From NCBI RefSeq assembly GCF_011759365.1, contig NZ_JAARLZ010000006.1:124001-188000 (forward strand): a DNA stretch of 64,000 bases. The letters are read 5' to 3'. Below are positions 1-8,324 of this stretch, piece by piece. Under the pieces are notes generated by a model that saw only the letters and a program-made list of their open reading frames with translations, was not told the DNA's origin and ran no database searches. The stretch's first letter is position 1. Each line of letters starts with the position of its first letter. This DNA is from Luteibacter anthropi (lineage in GTDB: Bacteria; Pseudomonadota; Gammaproteobacteria; Xanthomonadales; Rhodanobacteraceae). A program made the translations under genes and the position numbers.

Positions 1-381
1 GGTGGCCTCTGCACGGCGCAGGATCGCGCGGATACGGGCCAGCAGCTCGCGGGGGTCGAAGGGCTTGGCGAGATAGTCGTCCGCACCCACCTCCAGGCCC
101 ACGATGCGCTCGGATGTGGCACCCGTGGCCGTGAGCATGATGATCGGCAGGGCCGACTTCGCGCGAACGCGACGGCAGAGTGACAAGCCATCCTCGCCGG
201 GCAGCATGAGGTCGAGCGTCATCAGGTCGTAATCGCCGCGACCCAGATACTCGTCCATGGCCACGCCCGACATGGCCACGTCCACCGCAAAGCCGTTGCG
301 TTCGAGGAAGCGGCGCAAAAGGTCACCGATTTCCTCGTCATCGTCCACCACCAGGATACGTCGCACGATCTTTGCACCCAC
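1..381 (-). CDS. OmpR/PhoB-family response regulator, N-terminal part (cut by window edge)
   Basis: The reverse strand encodes a receiver domain beginning RRILVVDDDEE, with the acidic pocket (DDD), the phospho-acceptor aspartate in LMTLDLMLPGEDG, the conserved threonine in MLTAT and the lysine in DDYLAKPFDPREL. It is followed by the start of the linker. This is the usual layout of a two-component regulator that is phosphorylated by a sensor kinase and then binds DNA; the output domain lies left of the window. The start is uncertain: GTG at 381, GTG at 366 and an in-frame ATG at 426 are all open, and none has a good ribosome site. Confidence 0.85.
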   Translation of the reverse strand, partial: MGAKIVRRILVVDDDEEIGDLLRRFLERNGFAVDVAMSGVAMDEYLGRGDYDLMTLDLMLPGEDGLSLCRRVRAKSALPIIMLTATGATSERIVGLEVGADDYLAKPFDPRELLARIRAILRRAEAT

Positions 382-530
382 AGGAAAAAACAGCGCCGTT
401 ATAGCCCCTGGGGACACATAAGTCATTTATTTCAAGGCAGACACAAAGTGACCCCATGGACGCAATGTGGACAAACGCAGGATAAGGTCGACGCGCAGAC
501 TTCACGGCAACTTCCCCCGGTCCGACCGTC

Positions 531-770
531 ATGCCGAACGCCGCCCTTGTCCGCACCTCCGTCCGCCGGCTCCCCCGTCATCCCGCCGCCCGGGCCATGA
601 TCATTGCCGCACGCATCGAGCCCGATGCCGCGCTGCGCACCGAGTGGTTCCTCCACGACCCCATCCGGGAGCTGGACGGCCTGACCGCGGAGCGCGCCAT
701 TGCCACCGGACAGGGCGCCGCCCTTGTTCGCGTGCTTCGTGCCATCGATGCCGGAAGGCGGGGGCGATGA
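531..770 (+). CDS. Small DUF2384 (MbcA/ParS/Xre toxin-binding)-like protein
   Basis: A 79-residue protein. Residues about 37-75 (WFLHDPIRELDGLTAERA, then ATGQGAALV and LRAIDAG) match the pattern of the antitoxin toxin-binding domain: Trp-Leu, Pro, Leu-x-Gly-x-Thr, Thr-Gly-x-Gly-Ala. No RES-type toxin follows; the next reading frame is only 62 codons and overlaps this stop by ATGA. It may be an orphan antitoxin-like regulator. The family call rests on motif resemblance only. Confidence 0.5.
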   Translation: MPNAALVRTSVRRLPRHPAARAMIIAARIEPDAALRTEWFLHDPIRELDGLTAERAIATGQGAALVRVLRAIDAGRRGR

Positions 771-955
771 AAGCCGTGCTTTGCCTTGTGCTGGCGCTCT
801 GCGGCCGGACGGTGGATTTCGGCCTGCTGCTGTTCTCGCGCCAGTACGGCGTGGAGCTGCTCCATGGCGACCGCCCCGGTGACAGCGCCCGCTGGCTGCT
901 GGCCGGCTTGTTGCCGGCTGCCGATGACCAGGGGCGCGACAGCGCCCTCAACTGA
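767..955 (+). CDS. Small hypothetical protein, translationally coupled
   Basis: 62 residues with a hydrophobic N-terminus (MKAVLCLVLALCG) that could be a signal anchor or membrane segment. The start overlaps the stop of the preceding DUF2384-like gene (ATGA), which suggests coupled translation. The 3' end overlaps the convergent phosphatase gene by 8 bp. I do not recognise the family. The case for it rests on coupling and codon usage, so it could be spurious. Confidence 0.4.
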   Translation: MKAVLCLVLALCGRTVDFGLLLFSRQYGVELLHGDRPGDSARWLLAGLLPAADDQGRDSALN

Positions 956-1442
956 CCTGCGGGTGATTCCGGCGGAGCGAATCCAGCAGGCCATCCACCG
1001 CGACATCGAGCATGTCGAATACTTCGATGAAGTCTGTTCGCGTGCCATACCACGGATCGGGTACGTCGATGGCGCCGTGATCGGCGGAGTGGACCATCAT
1101 CAGCCCGATCTTGTGCGCAGCATCCGGCGCCATCCGGTTGAGCGTAGCGACATGTGCGGCGGTCATGCCCACCACGAGATCGAAACGGCGGAAATCGTCC
1201 GCGGTTACCCGTCGCGCCCGGTGCGCCGGCATGGGTATCCCTCGCCGACGCAGTTCCGCAAGGGAACGGGCATCCGGTGGATTGCCCAGCTCTGAATCGG
1301 TGACCGCCGCGCTATCCACTTCCAGCGTCAACCCTGCGGCCGCCGCCTTGTGGACGAGCAGCGCATGGGCCGTGGGTGAGCGGCATATATTGCCGGTGCA
1401 GATGAAGAGGACGGAGGCGTGGGGTGTCTTCGTGGCATTCAT
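948..1442 (-). CDS. Low-molecular-weight protein tyrosine phosphatase
   Basis: 164 residues, the normal size for this family. The phosphate-binding loop C-T-G-N-I-C-R-S has nucleophile Cys15 and Arg21, and the general acid is Asp129 in the DPWYG motif near the C-terminus. These enzymes dephosphorylate tyrosine; in bacteria they often control exopolysaccharide tyrosine kinases, but no such kinase or export gene is nearby. The start was placed at the ATG directly before the CTGNICRS beta-strand; the open frame extends further upstream without recognisable homology. Confidence 0.9.
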   Translation of the reverse strand: MNATKTPHASVLFICTGNICRSPTAHALLVHKAAAAGLTLEVDSAAVTDSELGNPPDARSLAELRRRGIPMPAHRARRVTADDFRRFDLVVGMTAAHVATLNRMAPDAAHKIGLMMVHSADHGAIDVPDPWYGTRTDFIEVFDMLDVAVDGLLDSLRRNHPQVS

Positions 1443-1634
1443 GACGTAACGATGGCGCTGTGCAGAGGCGGACTTCCGGTGGTTGTATCCCGAATCGGAA
1501 GCGGTGTCATGGAATAGGCCCCAGATTGCCATCCATGCTGGCGTGGCTTGCGCCGAATCCCTGTGCGCAGGGGACTGGGCAGGGCCTATATTGACGACTA
1601 CTCTACCGATTCCCAACCGCATGGAGGAAGGTTT

Positions 1635-2084
1635 ATGCGCAGTCGTTCTGGTTTGCTGGCAGCAGGATTCGCGGGTTTGTTCGCTACCACCGCCGTGATG
1701 GCGGCCGGTCCGGTCACGACGGGCCTCGGACAATCCTGGCCGAGCACGGCGGATGTCAGCACCACGCCGCACTATCACGTCTACGTATTTCAGAAGCAGG
1801 GCGTGCGTTATGTCCAGGTCAACGATGCCAGCGGCACGGTACGCGGCGCGATCGCCTATACCGCTGCCGACAGCATTCTGGATCTACCCATTGGCGTGGA
1901 TGCCGGGCGCTGGGTGACCCCGACCGACGGTAGCGCTAAGACTGCTCCTGCAGGTGAGCAGGTTTATCGGGACGAAGCCGTAAGTATTTCGGCTGCGCCG
2001 CAGGGCAACGGGACCACTCGACTGATGGTGGCTTCAAATTGCGACGATCCTCGCATTTGCTCCATTCAGATGACGGCCCATTGA
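1635..2084 (+). CDS. Exported hypothetical protein
   Basis: 149 residues with a clear signal peptide (basic MRSRSG, hydrophobic core, cleavage near VMAAG). The mature part is polar and rich in Thr, Ser and Asp, with two late cysteines (NCDDPRICS) that could form a periplasmic disulfide. The start is fixed by a strong GGAGGAAG ribosome site four bases upstream. It converges with the MASE1 gene across a long hairpin. Function unknown. Confidence 0.75.
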   Translation: MRSRSGLLAAGFAGLFATTAVMAAGPVTTGLGQSWPSTADVSTTPHYHVYVFQKQGVRYVQVNDASGTVRGAIAYTAADSILDLPIGVDAGRWVTPTDGSAKTAPAGEQVYRDEAVSISAAPQGNGTTRLMVASNCDDPRICSIQMTAH

Positions 2085-2088
2085 TGAT

Positions 2089-2131
2089 GGATCACTCATC
2101 GCTTCAGTGACGCTGAAGCGATGAGTGATCC
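2089..2131. terminator. Perfect 19-bp-stem hairpin between convergent genes
   Basis: Arms 2089-2107 and 2113-2131 are exact inverted copies around the loop TGACG. The element begins 4 bp after the stop of the exported-protein gene and covers the last codons of the convergent MASE1 gene. There is no T-run, so if it terminates it may act in both directions or as an mRNA 3' stabiliser. Confidence 0.6.
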
Positions 2132-3046
2132 GGATCGACGTGCCGCATAGGCGCCGATCCAGAGGCAGCTGGAGATGGTGAGCGCAAGAATGACCTGGAC
2201 CCTGATGGTTTCAGGGTCAAGCGCGCCATGTGCCGTCATGGCCAATGCCACGCTGGCAACCATGCCGCCCACCGCAGCGCCATGCCATCCGTGACGCCAT
2301 GCGAGGCCTATGACGGGAGGCAGCAGAGCCAGACGCGTGATCTGGCGAATGCCCTCATCGTGCGTAGCCAACGTCATCCATACCAGTCCGGTTACCACTG
2401 GCAGTGTCCACCAGAGAACATCCCGTAGAAGCTGGCTACGCCAGATCGTCCCCAGGGAAATGGTCTCACCGCGACAGGCATGTATCCGCTCGCACAACGC
2501 GAGGACGACGGGCGTCAGCGTCAACGCACCCAGATAAGCTCCGAGAAGATATGCGAAGAAATCCTCGCTACCAATATCAGGCCATTTTCCAGGCGTGTGC
2601 TGAAGAGCGAGCATCAGTCGAATCGATGTAGCCGAAGCAGTGATAATCGACGTGCCGAGTGAGGCTGCAAGAATCATCGACATGCGTACTTGCCCGTGCT
2701 CGTCATGAAGCGCCCACCGAAGCCGCATGGGCTTCAACAACGCCATCCAGAGCACCACCATCGGGACCGATTGTGCGATGGCCCAGCCCGTGCCGAACTT
2801 GGATGCGCAAAGTGCGGCTTCCTCCAGAAGGGGGAGTCCTTCACCCAGGGCGAGGGCAGGCCAGAACCGGACGGGAAGAAGAAGCAGGCAGGCAAGTCGA
2901 AGCCCGGCAGTAAGCAGCCATTGCGGAAAAGAAACGTAACGCGCGAGCTCGTAGCACGCGGCATACGCAGCGGCGATGGCGAAGTGTTGTCCCCAGTGCG
3001 CCCAATGAATCGCGCTCACATTCCCTTGCGCTGTGCTTCCCTTCAC
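2096..3046 (-). CDS. MASE1-domain integral membrane protein lacking an output domain
   Basis: About 316 residues with some eight hydrophobic segments and acidic or charged loops. The layout, including the SVPMVVLWMALLKPMRLR stretch and the long loop before FFAYLLGAYLGALTLTPVVLAL, resembles the MASE1 sensory domain. MASE1 normally heads a histidine kinase, GGDEF or EAL protein, but here the gene ends right after the last helix. It is either a free-standing sensor or transporter-like unit or a remnant. GTG at 3046 was chosen because GGGGAGG stands just upstream. The last codons lie inside the 2089-2131 hairpin. Confidence 0.6.
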   Translation of the reverse strand: MKGSTAQGNVSAIHWAHWGQHFAIAAAYAACYELARYVSFPQWLLTAGLRLACLLLLPVRFWPALALGEGLPLLEEAALCASKFGTGWAIAQSVPMVVLWMALLKPMRLRWALHDEHGQVRMSMILAASLGTSIITASATSIRLMLALQHTPGKWPDIGSEDFFAYLLGAYLGALTLTPVVLALCERIHACRGETISLGTIWRSQLLRDVLWWTLPVVTGLVWMTLATHDEGIRQITRLALLPPVIGLAWRHGWHGAAVGGMVASVALAMTAHGALDPETIRVQVILALTISSCLWIGAYAARRSGSLIASASLKR

Positions 3047-3665
3047 ACCTGCCTCCCCAGCCAGAAGTAAGAAAAATTTCCACTCAATATTGCCACGATT
3101 CAACGTGGGGGTGGCGTCCTTCAACCCGGATGCAGGCATTCTGCCGAATACGCGTTGTTCTTATGCGGTCAGACGCAGCCATGCTTTCTATTGGCCGGCG
3201 TCCGCTTTCCTGGCGCCGAAACGACGTGGATCGGCGACATGTGGCGTGTCTTCAGGGAGCGACCAGGTTATGAGCCGCCTTGCTGCGCCGCCAATTGACA
3301 AGGTAACGAAACCTTCATAATCTCGATTTGGAACGATTTAAATCGTTCGCTCAGGGATACGTGACCGCCCGCGGGGAGTGGGTTGTCCGCTAATACGATA
3401 AGCGGTTCCGTCCTCGCGCCTCTCGCGATGCACGGGTGTTCCCGTCTGGCAGGTGCTGAGGGACCCAAGCCGCATGTTTGATGATCCGGGTCCGGGCAGG
3501 GGCCAGGGCCGCACTGAATGATTTTGTTGACCAGGTAGTTGGGGTGCAACGCCGACGCGCCGGGTAGGTGCGCGTGGGCTCCACGGGCGTTTTCCGCATC
3601 GACGCGAGAGCGGCGACGGGAGCGCTTGTCCTGAAAAACATATTCAGCGATAGGGGTTGTCACAT
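3047..3665. other. Long upstream region of the TonB receptor gene
   Basis: About 620 bp between the divergent MASE1 and receptor genes, with no convincing gene. It holds an 18-bp perfect palindrome (3332-3349), listed separately, and the AGGGG ribosome site of the receptor (3652-3656). The length suggests a long regulated leader, but no known riboswitch could be recognised by eye. Confidence 0.5.
3332..3349. promoter_or_regulatory. 18-bp perfect palindrome, candidate operator
   Basis: GAACGATTTAAATCGTTC reads identically on both strands. Its size and symmetry fit a dimeric repressor site, for example one of the LacI type that often controls TonB-dependent receptor genes in Xanthomonadales. 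It lies about 320 bp before the receptor start. The regulator is unknown. Confidence 0.45.
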
Positions 3666-6491
3666 ATGAAACTGAAGACCTTGAGCCTGGTGGTGGCCTC
3701 GCTGCTGCTGGTTCCGTCGGCGCATGCCTTGCAGACAGTCGCCAGCGATGCGTCGGGCAGCGCCTCGAAGGACGAGCAGGCTGGCGACAAGACAGTGAAG
3801 ATCAAGGGGAAGGCCGCGGGCGATGACGCCGCCCACGCCACGAAGATGCAGGCGGTCACGGTGACGGGCTCGCTGATTCCCCGCGCACAGATCGAAGGGC
3901 CATCGCCCTCGGTCACGATCACCGCAAAAGACATCGAGCAGAAGGGTTTCGGCAGCACGTTCGATGCGTTGCGCGCCTTGCCCATCGCGAACGGCTCGGT
4001 ACAGGACGGCCAGTTCACCGGAGGCTATACGCCGGGTGCCAAGACCGTGAGCCTGCTGGGCCTGCCGCCCGAATACACCCTGACCCTGCTCAATGGCCGG
4101 CCCATGGCGAGCTACCCACTGGCCTATAACGGCGGCACCAACATCACCGATATCGCGAACATCCCGGTGGGTCTCATCGACCATATCGACGTGCTGACAG
4201 GCGGGCAGTCGTCGGTGTACGGATCATCGGCCATCGCGGGCGTGGTCAATATCGTGCTGAAGGACCACATCGAAGGTACCCATGTCAATTTCCGCATGGG
4301 CGGCTATTCCGATGGCGGCGGTGAAAACCAGCGCTTGCAGATCAACAGCGGCACCCGCTGGGGAGACCTGGATATCTCCGGTGGCATACAGCTGGAAAAG
4401 CAGACTCCCGTGTGGGCCTACCAGCGCGATTACATTGATTCGTACTACGACGATCCCACGGGGAAGGGAGTGGTGCCGTCGCGTACCTTCCTGCGCCAGG
4501 AGCTCGGCAACAACAAACATTACGTAGACCCGGGCGCGGCCACCTGCAACAACCTTTCCTATCTGTACGGCAACACCACGGCGTATAGCTATCGAAGTGG
4601 TGCGGGCCTGGGTCATTACTGCGGTACGCCGAACAACGTCAGCTACACGACGCTGAGCAACAAGGAAACCGACCTCAACGGTGCGATGTTCCTGCGTTAT
4701 CACTTCACGCCGGAAACCGAGCTGTATTCCGACATTCTCTACAGCTACAGCAATCCGACCTATTCCGGTGGAAGCCCGTCCTGGAACCAGACGTTCTACA
4801 ACCAGACCAGCGGCCACTACGAGACCTGGCAGAGGATCTTCGGGCCGGAGGAAGTCGGGCTCGATGCGAAAGACCAGCATGTCTTCACGCATAGCTATAA
4901 CTTCACGCTGGGTGGCAAGGGTCCGCTGTTCGATACCGGATTCGACTACGACATCTATTCCAACCGTTCGCAGACGAGCCTGGTACGCAAGTCCACCGAC
5001 TTCCTCGCGAAGAACGGCGTCGACGATTACTACCTCGGGCCGCAGCTGGGTACGGACGCGAGCGGGTATCCGATTTTTGCGCCGAACCTCGACCGTTTGT
5101 ACGTGCCTGTCGACCGGGCGCAATACAACAGTTTCAGCGCACTCAATCGTGCAGCGTCGCAGTCCTGGAACCAGAGCTTCTCCATCACGCTGACCAATCC
5201 CAGCCTGTTCCAGCTGCCTGCCGGTGACGTGGGCATGGCCGTGATCGCGCAGCGCGGGCACGAGCACTTCCAGAACCGCTCCGCCAGTGAGCTGGCCGAT
5301 GAGGGCTACTTCCGTGGACAGACCGGTTCTACGGTTGCCAAGGGCAGCCGCGATTCGACGGCCTTCGGCACCGAATTCCAGGTGCCCCTGCTGGACAAGC
5401 TGACGGCCAATGTCTCGGGTCGCTGGGACAAGTACAACTACGCCGGCCAGGGCAATGGAAAGCTCACTTACAAGCTGGGCCTCGAATACCGCCCGCTCGA
5501 TACGCTGCTGCTGCGCGGCAGCTATGCCACGGCCTTCCGTGCGCCGAACATGTTCAACCTGTTCTCCGCGCATTCCAGCGGCTATACCACCAACACCGAC
5601 TATTATCAGTGTCGCCTCGCGGGCTTCAATTCCAGCAGTTATAACGACTGCCCGCAGTCGGGCCTTGCGGTGCTTTCCACCTCCAGTGGCAATACAAAGC
5701 TGAAGGACATCACCGCGAAATCGTTCACCTATGGCTTCGTGTGGTCCACGCCCGACAACGCGCTGAGCTGGTCGGTGGACTACAACGCGGTGGTCATCAA
5801 GAACGAGGTACGTACTCTTGGCACCGACGAAATCCTGACCACGGAAGCGAACTGCCGACTGGGCACGTCGGAGAACGGCCAGACCGGCTACGACATCAGT
5901 TCGCCGACGTGCCAGGAAGTGCTCGGTGAAGTGAGCCGCCGTCCCTCGACCGACCCCATCGCGCCCAATGCCGTGCTGGGCGTGTCCACGTATCCCATCA
6001 ACGTGGCGAGCGAGCGGCAGACGGGTATCCAGTCCCAGGTGGATTATCGTTGGAGGGCAGGGCGCTTCGGTGATTTCGTGCTTGGCGTGAGCTACTACGA
6101 CGCGCTCACCCATACGGACAAGGAAAAGGAAGGTGACCCGACCCAGAACTACCTGTGCTGCGCGAACTCCAACGAGTTCAAGAGCCGGGTCAGCGGCAAC
6201 CTGACCTGGAGCATCGGCTCGTGGAGCAGCACGATCTACGGCCAGCGCGACGGCCAGATGTGGAACCACATCGGCACCGCGAAGAACCTGCCGCCGTGGA
6301 TCCGCTGGAACGGCTCGACGACGTTCCGTTTCAATCCGATGGCATCGATCACCTTTTCGGCAAACAACATCTTCAACAAGCGCCCGCCGAAAGACATAAC
6401 GAATGGCGACTGGCCGTACTTCGACGTCACCAACTACAACGCCCTCGGGCGTGAGCTGTGGGTGCAGATGAACCTGGACTTCGGAATCTGA
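3666..6491 (+). CDS. TonB-dependent outer membrane receptor
   Basis: 941 residues. There is a signal peptide (MKLKTLSLVVASLLLVPSAHA), then a TonB-box-like stretch (QAVTVTGS) and a plug domain (about 60-210; motifs LNGRP, IDVLTGGQSSVYGSSAIAGVVNI). A long 22-strand-type beta-barrel follows (LRGSYATAFRAPN is the typical mid-barrel motif), ending in an aromatic strand (LWVQMNLDFGI). Such receptors import siderophores, sugars or peptides using TonB energy. The substrate cannot be read from the sequence and no transport partner genes are adjacent. ATG 3666 was preferred to TTG 3657 because AGGGG is correctly spaced only for the ATG. Confidence 0.93.
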   Translation: MKLKTLSLVVASLLLVPSAHALQTVASDASGSASKDEQAGDKTVKIKGKAAGDDAAHATKMQAVTVTGSLIPRAQIEGPSPSVTITAKDIEQKGFGSTFDALRALPIANGSVQDGQFTGGYTPGAKTVSLLGLPPEYTLTLLNGRPMASYPLAYNGGTNITDIANIPVGLIDHIDVLTGGQSSVYGSSAIAGVVNIVLKDHIEGTHVNFRMGGYSDGGGENQRLQINSGTRWGDLDISGGIQLEKQTPVWAYQRDYIDSYYDDPTGKGVVPSRTFLRQELGNNKHYVDPGAATCNNLSYLYGNTTAYSYRSGAGLGHYCGTPNNVSYTTLSNKETDLNGAMFLRYHFTPETELYSDILYSYSNPTYSGGSPSWNQTFYNQTSGHYETWQRIFGPEEVGLDAKDQHVFTHSYNFTLGGKGPLFDTGFDYDIYSNRSQTSLVRKSTDFLAKNGVDDYYLGPQLGTDASGYPIFAPNLDRLYVPVDRAQYNSFSALNRAASQSWNQSFSITLTNPSLFQLPAGDVGMAVIAQRGHEHFQNRSASELADEGYFRGQTGSTVAKGSRDSTAFGTEFQVPLLDKLTANVSGRWDKYNYAGQGNGKLTYKLGLEYRPLDTLLLRGSYATAFRAPNMFNLFSAHSSGYTTNTDYYQCRLAGFNSSSYNDCPQSGLAVLSTSSGNTKLKDITAKSFTYGFVWSTPDNALSWSVDYNAVVIKNEVRTLGTDEILTTEANCRLGTSENGQTGYDISSPTCQEVLGEVSRRPSTDPIAPNAVLGVSTYPINVASERQTGIQSQVDYRWRAGRFGDFVLGVSYYDALTHTDKEKEGDPTQNYLCCANSNEFKSRVSGNLTWSIGSWSSTIYGQRDGQMWNHIGTAKNLPPWIRWNGSTTFRFNPMASITFSANNIFNKRPPKDITNGDWPYFDVTNYNALGRELWVQMNLDFGI

Positions 6492-6540
6492 TGCCACCGG
6501 TGCCCCGGCCAGACGCCGGGGCACCGGACGATTCCGCCAC

Positions 6541-6645
6541 CCTTGTAGGAGCGCGCCTCGCGCGCGACCGGATGTGTCGTGGCGTGCCGGTGTTTACGAA
6601 CGCATTGCTTTGTACCGGTCGCGCGCAAGGCGCGCTCCTACAAGG
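6541..6645. repeat. REP-type inverted pair (copy 1)
   Basis: Two facing copies of a GC-rich module, reading TTGTAGGAGCGCGCC outward-in and ending in GACCGG/CCGGTC, flank about 45 bp of spacer. The same module occurs again at 12675-12742, so this is a dispersed extragenic palindrome. Its position just after the receptor gene suits an mRNA 3'-end or terminator-like role. Confidence 0.8.
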
Positions 6646-6744
6646 GCGGCTGCCCATTCCGGCGGACCGGCACTACGGTAAGCATACGGTTACCTGATCT
6701 GGCATAGACTCGCGCCGGATCCGATCACCTGAAGGGAGCGCACC

Positions 6745-7323
6745 GTGTTCCGGAATGCCTTGCGATGGAAGGCCGCCATGCTGGCGGCAGCGCTATGTCC
6801 CCTGGCGTCCCTGGCCCAGGATGCCGCGCCCGCTCCGGAAGTCACGGGGTCCGGCGGACACTTTCTGCGTTTCAGCTCTACCCAGGTCGTCGTGCCGCAG
6901 ACCCCGCAGGAGCGCCAGGCCTTCGAGCAGGCGCGCGACCATAGCTACGTCTCGCAAGATACAGGCAAGGTGCTTGCCGCAGCGGCGGCCGTGCTCGCAC
7001 AGGAGGGCTATGCCTCGGTCGAGGTCGATTCCGAGTTTCACCAGATAAACGCCCGCCACGACGAAACACTCGTCACCACTCGCCGGGAGATCTTGCGTGG
7101 CGTGCTCAAGGCCCGGGGCGTTCCGCTTCCGGCCAAGGCGGATCACCAGAGCACCGAGGCTTTTATCGCCGCCGAATCCGAAGGGCGCACGGTCAAGCTA
7201 CGGACGCGCTTCCGGTTGACGGTGTGGGACAGCAAGGGTGATGCACGGACGTCGATTGTCAGTGATCCGGGGGCATACCGGGATTTCTATGCGGGCATCG
7301 ACAAGAGGCTGGCCGGGAGCTGA
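6745..7323 (+). CDS. Exported hypothetical protein
   Basis: 192 residues with an N-terminal signal peptide (cleavage near LASLAQD). The mature domain has alternating helix and strand character, and a repeated-looking use of VLAAAAAVLAQEGY, seen in small lipoprotein-like stress proteins. The start is GTG with GGGAG upstream. It is followed by a good terminator hairpin (7345-7373). I do not recognise a named family. Confidence 0.7.
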   Translation: MFRNALRWKAAMLAAALCPLASLAQDAAPAPEVTGSGGHFLRFSSTQVVVPQTPQERQAFEQARDHSYVSQDTGKVLAAAAAVLAQEGYASVEVDSEFHQINARHDETLVTTRREILRGVLKARGVPLPAKADHQSTEAFIAAESEGRTVKLRTRFRLTVWDSKGDARTSIVSDPGAYRDFYAGIDKRLAGS

Positions 7324-7344
7324 GGCAGGGATATCGCCAACAGC

Positions 7345-7373
7345 AAAAAGCCCCGGCAATGCCAGGGCTTTTT
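7345..7373. terminator. Bidirectional rho-independent terminator
   Basis: AAAAAGCCC and GGGCTTTTT arms with an inner GGC/GCC pair form a stem with A- and T-runs on both sides. It can end the exported-protein transcript on the plus strand and the tRNA-Ala transcript on the minus strand. Confidence 0.85.
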
Positions 7374-7385
7374 GTCTGGAATGAT

Positions 7386-7461
<76 letters not shown>

Positions 7462-7624
7462 ACGAGCCCGGGATCATATCAGCGATCCCGGCAGCTGCCA
7501 ACAGCCTCCGGTGCGTGAAATAGGGCCTTGATCGGCGGGGCCTTGCCTTTGCTCACCCATGCTGCAACGGCCCCGGCGATGTGCTATTCCGACCACCACG
7601 CTTCCCGATCAAGAGGTAGTGCAC

Positions 7625-7765
7625 ATGAACGAGCACGTCGATCAGCGGCGCCGGACGCTCCTGCGCTCATCGGGTTTTACGGGCGCCATGGCGCTGGTGT
7701 TGTCCTGGGTACCCCTGGCCCGGGCGGCCGTCGCGTTGAAATGGCGGTTTTCGCTGGTTATGTGA
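7625..7765 (+). pseudogene. Orphan twin-arginine signal peptide (truncated gene)
   Basis: 46 residues that are almost entirely a Tat-type leader: RRRTLLRSSG twin-arginine motif, hydrophobic stretch, and an A-R-A cleavage site, followed by only about a dozen residues before the stop. A ribosome site (AGAGG) lies upstream. It looks like the surviving 5' end of a longer exported protein gene, though a very short exported peptide is possible. Confidence 0.4.
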
Positions 7766-7832
7766 AAGCCCTCGCATGCCGTCCCGACCGATCATCTGCC
7801 GCCTTTCCATCGCCCGTCCCTGGAGGTTTGCC

Positions 7833-8306
7833 GTGTTCCGGTATCCGCGCCTGCTTACCCTGTCCTGTTGTGTCGCCGTCGCCGCGGCGTGTCTTCTTCC
7901 CGTATCCCAGGCCCATGCCATGAACGCGCAGGAACAGGCGGCTTACCGCCCGCTGCAGCTCCTTCTCGACGGCCTGGCCAAGCGCGACCAGCAGATGATG
8001 CGCGACCAGGCGCTGCCGAGTTTCCATGCCACGCTCATGCGCGAGGGGAAGCCGCTGGAACTTGATCTGGATGCCTTCCTCGCGCGCCTGCCGAAGACCG
8101 GGACGGAGAAGCTGCTTGAGCAGATCCACAACCCGGAAATCCGCATCGACGACAACGTGGCGGTGATCTGGGCGCCTTACACCTTCTTTATCGACGACAA
8201 GGTGCACCACTGCGGCAGCAACGTGGTAACCCTGGTGCGCATCGATGGCAACTGGCGTATCTCGTCGGTGGCCGATACCGCACGCACATCCTGCCCCAAG
8301 GGTTGA
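7833..8306 (+). CDS. Exported NTF2-like (SnoaL-type) protein
   Basis: 157 residues: signal peptide, then an alpha-plus-beta cone-fold pattern with a helix (residues about 30-60) and strands ending IDGNWRISSVADTA, the typical final strand of NTF2-like DUF4440 proteins. Two cysteines (HHCGS and TSCPKG) may pair in the periplasm. GTG 7833 was chosen because GGAGG stands six bases before it; an ATG at 7776 in the same frame would add an implausible N-terminus. Confidence 0.7.
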   Translation: MFRYPRLLTLSCCVAVAAACLLPVSQAHAMNAQEQAAYRPLQLLLDGLAKRDQQMMRDQALPSFHATLMREGKPLELDLDAFLARLPKTGTEKLLEQIHNPEIRIDDNVAVIWAPYTFFIDDKVHHCGSNVVTLVRIDGNWRISSVADTARTSCPKG

Positions 8307-8324
8307 TACCCGTGGCTGCCCGGC

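Noticed and set aside
4224-6524. Long antisense open frame (766 codons) across the TonB receptor
   Set aside because: It mirrors the receptor codons in high-GC DNA, has low-complexity Arg/Val-rich content and no family resemblance; the receptor on the plus strand is unambiguous.
7528-7923. 131-codon frame covering the Tat leader region
   Set aside because: Low-complexity, no ribosome site; the 7625 and 7833 frames in another phase have proper signals.
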